DNA of 22,500 nucleotides from Botryococcus braunii (Eukaryota; Chlorophyta; Trebouxiophyceae): assembly GCA_002005505.1 (NCBI GenBank), contig MVGU01000920.1, forward strand, positions 140,001-162,500. Reading direction: 5' to 3'. The number at the start of each line of letters is the position of its first letter. Positions within the stretch are counted from its first letter, which is position 1. Position numbers and translations under genes: made by a program. Shown piece by piece: positions 1-21,190 of the stretch. The notes under the pieces were generated by a model, which had not been told where the DNA came from, made no database searches, and worked only from the letters and a program-made list of their open reading frames with translations.

Positions 1-115
<115 letters not shown>

Positions 116-135
116 TTTCCCTTGTGCATGCGCGG

Positions 136-138
<3 letters not shown>

Positions 139-229
<91 letters not shown>
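139..229. repeat. (TG)n microsatellite
   Basis: About 45 uninterrupted TG units. Translated Cys-Val open frames across it are repeat artefacts, not a gene. Confidence 0.95.
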
Positions 230-230
<1 letters not shown>

Positions 231-357
231 CGCGCAAGCGAGAGAAAGTGCATGCATGTGTGCCTGGCCCCCGGGGGTCGTGGACCCCCTTCCCTCCCTC
301 CTTCCCTCTCCCTCTCCCCCCCTTTCCCCCCCTCTACCCCTTACGTATGGCACTCGC

Positions 358-364
358 TCGCGCG

Positions 365-458
<94 letters not shown>
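358..458. repeat. (CG)n-(CA)n microsatellite
   Basis: A short CG alternation (358-372) runs into about 43 CA units. It is the reverse complement of the TG array at 139-229, so the two can pair across a spacer of about 130 nt. Confidence 0.95.
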
Positions 459-462
<4 letters not shown>

Positions 463-842
463 CAGAAAAACACGCATTTGCATCCGTGCTTGCACATGGG
501 CTAACTTGCAAGCACCCATGTGCTGAGTCAGTTCCAGACAGAATTCATTTCCTCCTGGTTCACATGATTGTGAGGTGTGCGGATTCAAGCTTTAATTGCC
601 TAAGCAATTACACACAATTTGTTGCTGCCGCCGCAAAAGTATTCCCAGACTTCGTAAATTGGATGTTCTCCTGTGACTGCTGGTGTAAAACGTGTTTCTG
701 TCCTTTCTGATTGTAGTTGCTTGGATATCGAGTGTTTGTAGTTGCTTCAAGGTGAAATCTTTGTAGTTGCTTCGATAGGATATCTGTGCAGTCAGGGCTT
801 GTTCATGAGTGACTGACACCTGTTGTTGACTGGTGTGGACAG
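459..842. other. non-coding; 25-bp periodic TTGTAGTTGCTT repeat
   Basis: No exon with usable splice sites was recognised here. The dodecamer TTGTAGTTGCTT occurs at 711-722, 736-747 and 761-772, exactly 25 bp apart. The segment ends in the acceptor GTGGACAG at 842 before the first visible exon, so it is probably intron. Confidence 0.6.
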
Positions 843-9407
<8,565 letters not shown>

Positions 9408-9657
9408 CCTCGTGTCAGATGTTCTACAGTCTGTTTGGTAACAAGTGTGAAGCAGGAGAAGCAGCGCAATAATCCAGTTTGCATCAGTCTGCTCAGATAT
9501 CTTATGGAGTATCTGCTTGCCCTTGATGTACATGTATAGTCCCCGGTCATTGTCTTTTACAGAAATTTGATGATCAGATGAAACCGAACATTCCACGCAG
9601 AAAGTTCTTGACATAGGATCACAAGTAGTAATACATTATGTGCCGACGTTATGCCTG

Positions 9658-9662
9658 TGTAA
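9658..9662 (+). terminator. possible TGTAA polyadenylation signal of the PNISR-like gene
   Basis: TGTAA lies about 250 nt after the stop codon in an AT-rich stretch. TGTAA is the usual near-upstream poly(A) signal in chlorophyte algae. The pentamer is common by chance and another copy follows near 9747, so this is suggestive only. Confidence 0.2.
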
Positions 9663-10663
9663 TGTATGCAATTGATGATGAAGTCATGCTTGAGGTCTGG
9701 TTCATTACACTTCACATAGAACTCATTTGTCAGGAGGCGGCATGTGTAACCATTATATTTACTCTATATACCAAAGTAGACCTTTAGTTTGTCCATTAAT
9801 TTTGCCATGATGTTTTACTTTGCCTTGAAGCTTCTTGGTTATTGAAGGAGACAAGGGAGGTGTACTCTCTACTAGGCAACATTCTTGTCACCCTGAAACC
9901 CAAGTCAACATGTTGCGTGTCATGTTAAGAAGCAAAAAATGAATGGCTGCAGGAATGACTATTTTCATGTCTTGAGCCTCGAAGTTAGCAATATCTGGTA
10001 TCAAATAACTCCTTCCGCATCATGCCACTTTGAAAGAATGAGGTTTTCCAAAAAACATTGGTTGCAGTACAGAGTCAGTGGGGAGGGCTTCTTCAATTTA
10101 AGACTTATCGTCTTAAGAATGGACATTCTTCTCATGAACAATCTTCTACCTTCCAGGTTCCCATTTTGTCGTATAACAGCCACTAATCCTAGTTCCCATG
10201 TTGTCGTACAATATACTACTGCAGCATTACAGTTTAAAGGCCAAGCACATACGCTTTTAAACACAACACATCTTCTATCAATGTTACTCGACAAGGAGTG
10301 CCCCATCTCAAACTTAGCTAAAGCTAAAGCCCTAACAACAGGCCCTGCCCTGCTTGATAACATTGCCTAACTCCGAGGACATCCATCACTTCTACAGAAC
10401 CTTGCAGATCACAGCATTTTCCAAATGTGAAAGAGCTCTGGTTTGGCAACCACGAACATAAAAACTATTTATTTGCACCGCAATTTTGCTGCGGTTGAGT
10501 TGCTTTGGTGCAACTGCCAGGTATGGCTCACTACACCTGCACATCATCTTGAATCCTGAACAGACTCTCTAGCAAATGCAGCTTTGCCAGAGACCAATCT
10601 TACCTCTGGCCGCCACACAGTGGCTCTTCACAGGATATGACAATCCTTGTCAACTTCAGCACA

Positions 10664-10847
10664 CCATTGTCAATTTTGACAGGTGCAACACCAGCTACTC
10701 GGCCTGCTGGAACACCCTACCTCCTGCACAGAGTGGTAAACAAGGGACAGCACATACAAAAGTACTGCCACAGACCAATCACGCCCCTTGTTGCTGCCAG
10801 CTGATGCTCAACCTTGTCAATTTGGACAGGTGCAACATTGCCAGCTA
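10664..10847 (-). repeat. diverged short direct repeat (two units about 150 bp apart)
   Basis: On the minus strand, TAGCTGG(CAAT)GTTGCACCTGTC followed by AAATTGACAA occurs at 10847-10812 and again at 10697-10664; the core GATTGGTCT-S-TGGC follows each copy. The first copy has a 3-nt insertion relative to the second, so the reading frame is the same in both: LAGNVAPVQID and VAGVAPVKID. Whether it is coding is open. Confidence 0.4.
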
Positions 10848-11401
10848 GTCGCTATTTCCCTGCTTCTTAACCACCTAAAATCAGTCTGGGTGGTGAACCA
10901 GCTGATCGTCATCTACCCGAGGCATTTCAAAGGCCGCCACGTCCTCTTACTTTGTGCACAAGTTCTTCCCCACCCACCCGCACATGACAGGTTGGCACCA
11001 TGAAAATGCTCCATGGGCAGCCAGGGGATGAGGATGGCTGTCAGCCCAAGTTGCTGTACAAGTGGATGCCGTATCCACGTCTACGGCCAGAAATGTCAGA
11101 ACAACACCCACATGAAATCCTTGCTCCATGTGTAAAACAACACTCTGCAGTAATATCTGCTCACAAAACTTAAAAGGGTGCAGGAGTGAAGGCAATTTCG
11201 CTGGATATACAAGGGCAGTGACGGCACCTTCACTAGCGATCAATCTCTTTAAGCCCAAAACCTTAAGTCTCGCTGTACATACTGTGGCAACACAGCTGAA
11301 ACATGCCGTCTTCTCCCTTGGTCCTAATGGTAGTTCCTATGGGGACAGCTACACTTATGAAAGAGTTTTACTACTCTGATGTTTTCCACAACATACAGTG
11401 A

Positions 11402-12094
11402 CTAGGTGGCCTTGCCTACATGAACGTGGATAAGCCCTGCGTCCAGGTGAGCCTTAATGTCGTCAAGGTTGGCATCGTCTGGGAGGTGAATAGCAGTCCT
11501 GCAATCCACACGAACGTTTCTGTCAAACAAAAGGGACGCTTTCGAAGATAATGTCACACGAGCTCAGAAGCGTCGACGGCTGCCTGCACGACGACTTTAT
11601 ACACCTCGCCAATTACGTGTCCGACTAATGGTCAGATAATCTGAAACCAACCGTATGTCATGCATTGGAGGTTACGAAACGACAACTGCACCCACCAATA
11701 AAACCACGTGAAACCTGCTACGACACCGAAAGCAGCGAGCCGGACCCACCTTTCAGCAACCAAGGCTTTAATGTAAAGAACCTTGGCATCCTTATCCAAC
11801 ATAAATCCAACGTCAGCGGGGGTTTCTGCAATCCCACCGATTATTGCTCAAACCTGAATCTCTGATCTCGTCACATGCTGAGTCAAACTAGCTGATACCC
11901 CACGTCACAAAAAATGATACCCTACCAGCTCCCAAAGCATCAATGTTCAAATAGTACTCTTTGTCTTCATCCTTCCAGCTCCACTTCGTTGCCTTCAACA
12001 CATGGTGGTCACCAGCACCACCGAAGCGTGTCTCTAGCTCCTCCGCAGTGATCACCTCGGGAGTAATATCGGATGGCTTGAAATCTGTTGCCAT
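11402..12094 (-). CDS. small heat-shock protein (Hsp20/alpha-crystallin domain), 3 exons
   Basis: Exons on the minus strand: 12094-11926, 11825-11750, 11519-11402 (TAG at 11404-11402). Junctions are G|GTAGGG..TTGCAG and AG|GTGGGT..TTGACAG; phases 1 and 2 join cleanly to give 120 residues. The alpha-crystallin domain is recognisable: TKWSWKDEDKEYYLNIDALG at the start (the usual WDxxED-xYxLxxDxPG position), TPADVGFMLDKDAKVLYIKA (xEDVxVxVED-xVLxIxG), then RVDCRTAIHLPDDANLDDIK and AHLDAGLIHVHVGKAT (the F-x-L-P-x-x-A-x-x-D-x-I-x-A-x-x-x-x-G-x-L-x-V-x-V signature). These ATP-independent chaperones hold unfolding proteins. The start was set at ATG 12094; the frame stays open upstream to about 12259 without another ATG, so a longer N-terminus from an upstream exon is possible. 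The protein is short and stops right after the last strand, without the C-terminal I-x-I/V motif used for oligomerisation. Confidence 0.82.
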
Positions 12095-12265
12095 TATTAG
12101 CTTTGATATGCAGCTGATAATATGTCTTAGTGCTGTTTCTATGCGAGGACTGCTATTGTATGCGAGGTCTAGTTCTTCGGGAAAGTTCGCTGCGATCCTG
12201 CCGGATTCGTCTCGAACAGGAACATCTTCCACAGGTCCCCCACACACGTGTCAGCAAAGGGTGCA

Positions 12266-12273
12266 TTCTCGAA
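12266..12273 (-). promoter_or_regulatory. possible heat-shock element half-pair TTCTCGAA
   Basis: TTCTCGAA is a perfect TTCnnGAA unit, as bound by heat-shock factor, about 170 bp upstream of the Hsp20 ATG. A full element needs three or more 5-bp units and I see only this pair plus scattered GAA/TTC nearby, so it is a weak call supported mainly by location. Confidence 0.3.
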
Positions 12274-12333
12274 ATAGGATCGTTCCAATTGCACGGGAGT
12301 CCCCGTGGGGGCCCTCTCATCGACCAGTTGCAC

Positions 12334-13086
12334 CACTCCCCCGAAAAAATAAGTGGCGGTCACTTTGAGAAGTTGCTGCTACATGTAGATAGGGGCTCTG
12401 CATATAAGGGTGCCATTAAACGGTCCCTTTGTGAGTTGTTGTTAGCGCATGGGGCCAGCAAGCCATGACTCTAAATAGATTGCGAGCAATCCCCAAGTTT
12501 GTGACAAGGCACCGAATTTCTGTTTCCCCAAGTTTTGTCCTCTTCAGCCCTTGCGTTCAAAGCCTCACAATGCTTCCCTTTAGACCTTGCTCGCGGGGCC
12601 GGGCCCACAAACACCTCTTGTAAGGGCCAGTCCTTTGGATAGTGGCACCCAAAGCCATGCTGGCCTCCTATCCTCCTCATTCCACACGAAAATACAGCAT
12701 GCAAAAGTGCAGTTTAGCCAAAAGTGACCCCCGAACCTTGTACGGAGTACATTGGCTTACCTGAAAACTCACACGCCCTGCCCGTCCCTCTTCAAATACA
12801 CGGCCTTGTGACTTGCTTTCTGATCAACTTTAATTTGGAAAGGGGATTTTCTTTGTTAGAATTTCAGGCGTGACGACGACGGACCACTGCCGAGTTCCCC
12901 GCTTGCCCACCTTAGAAAATTTGCCTAAGTGCGAAAGAGAGAGTCGGTTCATCGTACTCTTGGCAGTACATACCACGTCAGCACTAGAGCTACACATGGC
13001 TGTGTCTCGCTTCCCTAGGCACGTGCGGCTACCTTAGGCAATTTCGCCCTGTATATTCGACCGCCACTTATTTTTTCGGGGGAGTG
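12334..13086. mobile_element. non-autonomous TIR DNA transposon, copy 1
   Basis: 753 bp bounded by perfect 28-bp terminal inverted repeats that begin CACTCCCCCGAAAAAATAAG (12334-12361, and its complement at 13059-13086). No transposase-like frame is present, so it would depend on an enzyme supplied elsewhere (MITE-like, though long). It matches copy 2 at 747 of 753 positions with no gaps. A subterminal inverted pair TTGCCTAAG (12921-12929) and CTTAGGCAA (13033-13041) is also seen. The CACT..AGTG termini recall the CACTA group, but the fifth base differs and no matching target-site duplication is visible (left flank AGTTGCAC, right flank AGTGCCTT), so the superfamily stays open. The left end lies about 240 bp upstream of the Hsp20 start codon. 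Confidence 0.9.
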
Positions 13087-14658
<1,572 letters not shown>

Positions 14659-15411
14659 CACTCCCCCGAAAAAATAAGTGGCGGTCACTTTGAGAAGTTG
14701 CTGCTACATGTAGATAGGGGCTCTGCATATAAGGGTGCCATTAAACGGTCCCTTTGTGAGTTGTTGTTGGCGCATGGGGCCAGCAAGCCATGACTCTAAA
14801 TAGATTGCGAGCAATCCCCAAGTTTGTGACAAGGCACCGAATTTCTGTTTCCCCAAGTTTTGTCCTCTTCGGCCCTTGCGTTCAAAGCCTCACAATGCTT
14901 CCCTTTAGACCTTGCTCGCGGGGCCGGGCCCACAAACACCTCTTGTAAGGGCCAGTCCTATGGATAGTGGCACCCAAAGCTATGCTGGCCTCCTATCCTC
15001 CTCATTCCACACGAAAATACAGCATGCAAAAGTGCAGTTTAGCCAAAAGTGACCCCCGAACCTTGTACGGAGTACATTGGCTTACCTGAAAACTCACACG
15101 CCCTGCCCGTCCCTCTTCAAATACACGGCCTTGTGACTTGCTTTCTGATCAACTTTAATTTGGAAAGGGGATTTTCTTTGTTAGAATTTCAGGCGTGACG
15201 ACGACGGACCACTGCCGAGTTCCCCGCTTGCCCACCTTACAAAATTTGCCGAAGTGCGAAAGAGAGAGTCGGTTCATCGTACTCTTGGCAGTACATACCA
15301 CGTCAGCACTAGAGCTACACATGGCTGTGTCTCGCTTCCCTAGGCACGTGCGGCTACCTTAGGCAATTTCGCCCTGTATATTCGACCGCCACTTATTTTT
15401 TCGGGGGAGTG
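14659..15411. mobile_element. non-autonomous TIR DNA transposon, copy 2
   Basis: A second copy of the 753-bp element in the same orientation, with the same 28-bp perfect terminal inverted repeats (14659-14686 and 15384-15411). It differs from copy 1 by six single-base substitutions and no indels. One of these breaks the subterminal TTGCCTAAG (here TTGCCGAAG), so that internal pairing is not needed to keep the copy intact. Flanks are ACTCGCAT on the left and CACACACC on the right; no target-site duplication is evident. Confidence 0.9.
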
Positions 15412-16929
<1,518 letters not shown>

Positions 16930-17112
16930 CCTCTCATTATCAACTTGAATATTTGGCCCCTAGATTCTGCGTCCCTGCATGATGGATTTATGGTATGCGG
17001 TTAGAATAGGCTTCACTCTTAATACGGTATCAGTGATGCCCCGTCACGGGTGCCGGAGAGGAAGGATCCCCATCCCCCCCCCCCCCCCCTCCTCTTCTCT
17101 CTGACGATCGAC

Positions 17113-17345
17113 AAAGGCCCAACAACCGACTGACACAATCCTTACATTTTGGGGGGCTTCCACCTCTCGCCCAGATCTCTAGGATACCAATCCCAAGCCT
17201 TTGGGTGCTTAGACTATCATAACACCTCTATCTTAAGACCTCAAGCTTGTCCAAGATCTGCCCGCGCAGCAACACCACCGGTTCGCTACTGCACGTGTAA
17301 CGCCGTCATGCGTCACGGGATTATCCCGATCGCAGATCCCCTGTT
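17113..17345. repeat. interspersed repeat unit A
   Basis: Begins AAAGGCCCAACAACCGACTG and ends GATCGCAGATCCCCTGTT. It matches unit B at 17947-18166 along its whole length, with scattered substitutions and about 14 extra bases near 17240. A pyrimidine-rich stretch follows it. Confidence 0.85.
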
Positions 17346-17946
17346 GCATCCTCCCCCTCCTATCTTGGACGTCCCGGCCAAGTAGGTAAGGAGGCTATCC
17401 TAATTACCCAAGGCTTCAGGTTTTGGAGCTCTGGAGACCTAGAGTCGCTAGTCTGGCGTCCCCAGCCCCAGCCGGACCCCTCATCCTGTCCCGTCCTTAC
17501 AGGTCCAGTCCAGTCTGTGCATGTCCGTACACGTCCAAACCTGTCCGTGCAACCAGTCCCGTCCACGTAAACTAGTCCACTGGTCCTGTCAATTGCGCCA
17601 ACCCGGGGACCAACAAACCTACGAGTCCTGTCAAGTATGCCATTCCACTAGTACTTGCCACATCACGATACAACAGGGTAAACTCGAGTCGCGACACTCT
17701 ACGCTTGTGCCCGTCCTGTCCTGGGTTAGCATTTAGCACCGCACACACCCGAGAGGGGCCACACCCCTCCCTCTCGTCCGTCCCCTCATCCGTTCCACTA
17801 CTAAGGTCTACCCTTACTGGAGTGCTTCCAAGGTGCACTCCGGTTGCTACGTCCAGAGCTTCCCACAAAAGGAGTGCCATGTCGCCGACCCGACCTGCCA
17901 GGGCGTCAAGCACGCCGAACACGCCGATACCATTGTAGTAGATTGG
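17346..17946. other. spacer between repeat units, GTCC-rich
   Basis: Eleven GTCC tetramers occur in 99 bp (17488-17586) with irregular spacing of about 5-15 bp, a degenerate simple repeat. A minus-strand open frame (18099-17572, 175 codons) crosses most of the spacer; it has no motif I know and begins inside repeat unit B, so I do not call it a gene. Confidence 0.4.
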
Positions 17947-18166
17947 AAAGGCCCAACAACCGACTGACACAATCCTTACATTCTGGGGGCTTCCACCACT
18001 CGCCCAGATTTCTAGAATACCAAACCCAAGCCTTTGGGTGCCTAGACTATCATAACACACCTCTATCTTGTCCAAGATCTGCCCGCGCAGCAACAGCACC
18101 GGTGCGCTTCTGCACGTGTAACGCCGTCACGCGTCACGGGGTTATCCCGATCGCAGATCCCCTGTT
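17947..18166. repeat. interspersed repeat unit B
   Basis: A second copy of unit A in the same orientation, 834 bp downstream, about 220 bp long. It runs almost directly into the (CT) array at 18174. The shared 3' boundary (CAGATCCCCTGTT) next to simple pyrimidine sequence in both copies suggests an element whose 3' end carries a simple-repeat tail. The start of a 175-codon minus-strand frame (18099-17572) lies in this unit; the matching frame in unit A has a stop. Confidence 0.85.
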
Positions 18167-18172
18167 TACTCT

Positions 18173-18421
<249 letters not shown>

Positions 18422-19261
18422 CATCTCTCGCTCCCCTCACACACGGAGCTCACTGCAGTTCTGGTACCGGAGGGATCCCAGCAACCCGTGCTTGCGTGAC
18501 TGCCCGGCGGGCGTGTGTCGTTCTTTTGCACGGGGCTTAATACTGTTACATTGTCTGCAGAGTGGCATGTGTTCTCTCTTGTATAGTTTGCTGGTATTTT
18601 GGATTGGTTAGTGGTTGTCGATGGGTTGTATCAGAAAGAACACCACTGTCTGGTTTTTGGGAGTATCCTTTTGCAAGAGCCTCGCCCTGCAGCCCACTCA
18701 TTCTGCCAGCGTCATAGGCTTGAATATGGTTGATCACAAAACGATCATCTTGATTTAGAGACACAGCGACCACGAACTCCCCCAAAACTATGTCCTCATC
18801 ATATGCTTATGTATAGGAGTCGACACGAGTGAAAACATGTGGTGGGTGAAGAAAAGCTTACTCCGAAACCTTGGCCCAGTACACCTGCCAAGAGGAAGAC
18901 GAATATCATACAAAACAGTGGGCTTGAATTTGTAAAACTTGCAAAATAAGATTTTATTTGAGATTATTTCTCAAAATTCCAACGTACAAGCGCAGTGCTT
19001 TGTCAAAAGAGACGGATTCACATAATCTCTGAGGCACGGAAAACACGCTTACCTGCCAGTTACATTATTTCACACAGAAGGATGCCATCCAAGAACGGCT
19101 TATTGTTGTTGTTCGCAACCTTGGCCCCTGTGTTGCGAAGTGGCCCCTCCTATTGCAGCCAGCAGGTCCGATAAACATCCACCCGTACGAAGTCGCGCAC
19201 CAAAAACATAGCGTAATAAAACTAAACAGCGCAGATACCATGTAACTTCTTCTTCTTCGTC
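18422..19261. other. apparently gene-free segment
   Basis: I see no gene, RNA gene or clear repeat. AT-rich stretches near 18930-18980 and stops in all frames argue against coding. Confidence 0.4.
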
Positions 19262-19303
19262 TTCATGTATAACATGAATCTTCTTCTTCAAGTGTAACTT
19301 GAA
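19262..19303. repeat. two tandem short hairpins with compensated stems
   Basis: TTCATGT-ata-ACATGAA (19262-19278) is followed by TTCAAGT-gta-ACTTGAA (19287-19303). Both have 7-bp perfect stems and 3-nt loops, and both are preceded by TTCTTC-type sequence, so they look like two copies of one unit. They differ in the stem at T versus A, with the complementary change on the other arm. Confidence 0.6.
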
Positions 19304-19390
19304 TCCCGTGATATGTTTTTTTCTCAGGTGTAGCCGTCCGCAAACAGGGACTTCTCCTGGGGAAGCGTCGTTGCAACGCGGGATTGCAAG

Positions 19391-19646
19391 TGGCATCGGC
19401 AGCCTGAGACTGATATAATTCACTTTTCCTTCAAGTGCGGAGTGGGGTGCGGTTTCATGTCGTGGAGCCTGATTATATAATAATTTGGGTGTTCTGTAGC
19501 CTGGAAGACCTAACGATCTTTTGCAAGCGGTTTTTAGAAAGAAAAGAAAAAAATGAAAAAAAAAAAAAAAATGTTCACTTCTCTCTCTAAAAGATTCGGG
19601 CATCGGGGGCCTGAGACTCATATATTTCACTTCTCCTTTAAAAGTG
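19391..19646. repeat. direct repeat of a 45-48-bp motif with internal hairpin
   Basis: GGCATCGG..GCCTGAGACT followed by ATATA, TTCACTT, YTCCTT and AAGTG occurs at 19391-19437 and 19599-19646. Both copies keep an inverted CACTT..AAGTG pair at the end; in the second it extends to TTCACTT..AAGTGAA. A poly-A run (19549-19571) lies between them. Confidence 0.6.
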
Positions 19647-19658
19647 AATATCTCAGTT

Positions 19659-19730
19659 TTCAAGCGGCTTTGCCAGCGCGTTTTGCAAGCGGTTTTGCCC
19701 TTGCAAAACGCGCTTGCAAATCCGCTTGAA
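19659..19730. repeat. large near-perfect hairpin (31-bp arms, 10-nt loop)
   Basis: The arm at 19659-19689 begins TTCAAGCGG and ends GCGCGTTTTGCAAG; the arm at 19700-19730 is its reverse complement at 29 of 31 positions. The loop is CGGTTTTGCC. The word TTTGCAAGCG recurs within the arms and once more at about 19518, so the hairpin is built from a shorter repeated word. Confidence 0.85.
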
Positions 19731-19953
19731 GTGGCCGTGAGTTACGGCGTTGGCTAATCGTGCAGAAGGTCGTTAGGTAATGTTCGTTAAGTACTGCAGC
19801 CCGATCCCGTGGGTGGACTCGATCCAGTTGCAAATCACAGACATTTGGCAAGCAACACTTTGATCGCTCAATTTCAAAATATTATGTCACACATTTCCGG
19901 CAGACTATTGTGACTTGTTGTCCTCCATTTAAGAGGGACGCCCATCCGGAGGC

Positions 19954-19959
19954 TATAAA
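19954..19959 (+). promoter_or_regulatory. TATAAA just upstream of P450 start
   Basis: TATAAA ends 12 nt before the ATG. That is too close for a normal TATA box serving this start unless the leader is nearly absent, so it may be chance. Confidence 0.2.
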
Positions 19960-19971
19960 GGAATCGAAGAC

Positions 19972-21101
19972 ATGGGGTTTCCTCTAGATGGCAAAGTCCT
20001 GCCTTTACGAGCAGACGTAACGACGATGCTATATGCATTCATTATGGTTTTGTCTGCTGGGTTAATTGTCAAGGTAATGTTTCCTGGGTAGGCAACGTCT
20101 ATAAGTTCTGCGGTTTGTTCCGACGGGTAGATGGTGGCCGAACAAGGGGTGCCAATGAGTTGCGAGATGATTTGTTGAACATTTTTGTCTCAATTTAAAT
20201 ACATTTGGAATTTAAAGGACTGGCCTTCTTGTTTTTCTAGTCGGAACTCGTACAGGCCCTGACCTGTCCATCCCTACTCAACCTAGAAATCACTCTGTAT
20301 TCTGTGCCGCAGATCCTGTCACTAATAAAGTACTTCAAGCTGCTAAGCCTATTACCGCAACCGAAAGAATCATCTATGCTGCTAGGCCATCGGGAGTTGT
20401 TGTCCCAATCCTTTCACCGCTCAGTGGAGGAATGGCTCCACACACTTGGTGGGATTATTGTTGTACGAATCATGTGGTTGAAGGTGGGCTTCGTATTTCC
20501 ATGTAGCATCTGTTCAAAATATTTCTGCCTATGGGGCTTTGATCACACATTTCACAACATCCGCTTTGGGCATGGTGGTTTGCTTTGCATTTTCCGCCCC
20601 ACATTCACCTAAAACCGAGCTTTCCTCTGCTTAGGCTCCAATTACTCCACTCGGGTGTGCCTAGCTTTGGCTAACAAACGTCCACTTGCCACAGCACAAC
20701 TTATCCAAAAACGAGAATTCCCAAGTGTTTCTTGACGCAAACTAGCCTCTGCTAGCCTTGGTTAACAATTTTCACTACGGAAGGGCTTCTACACATTGAC
20801 AGAGTACAATCAAACCCAGGAATGTTCTGCGCCTTGTTGGCTGACGAAGCTGGGGTTGCTCGGGCTGACAGTTCGTCTTCATTAGTGACCCCTGGCTGGT
20901 GGACGAGGTACTGGCTGCCACCCCAGCTGACGGAATGGAGCGGGACCCCTCCTACAAGGAGTTTGAATCCGTGCGCACCTCTCTTTGCGCCTTGCTCCCG
21001 CCTGCTTGAACCGCTGCCTTGATCCCTTGCTCAATACACTGCCATTCTCAGGAGTCCCCCCCCCCCCGCCTCTCTCTCTCTCTCTCGCTCGCTCGCGCAC
21101 G

Positions 21102-21190
<89 letters not shown>

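Larger units (their letters stand above)
9408..11401. other. intergenic, between convergent PNISR-like and Hsp20 genes
   Basis: I recognise no gene. Open frames at 9939-10370 (plus) and 10001-10363 (minus) overlap each other and show no family features. The only structure noted is the diverged direct repeat at 10664-10847. The segment should hold both 3' untranslated regions, since the flanking genes point toward each other. Confidence 0.5.

Noticed and set aside
122..710. Open frames rich in Cys-Val or Thr-His
   Set aside because: They are translations of (TG)n and (CA)n arrays; no flanking motif or splice pattern supports coding.
12169..12363. 64-codon minus-strand frame upstream of Hsp20
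   Set aside because: It starts inside the transposon TIR, is out of frame with the Hsp20 exon, and has no recognisable domain.
17572..18099. 175-codon minus-strand frame, considered as a retroelement remnant
   Set aside because: No reverse transcriptase, gag zinc knuckle or protease motif. It begins in a repeat unit whose other copy carries a stop in that frame.
17113..18166. Units A and B as LTRs of one retrotransposon
   Set aside because: The units do not start TG or end CA, no primer-binding site or polypurine tract was seen, and the 600-bp spacer encodes nothing recognisable.
19100..19663. 187-codon minus-strand frame
   Set aside because: It spans hairpins, a direct repeat and a poly-A run, and its repeated peptide merely reflects the DNA repeat.
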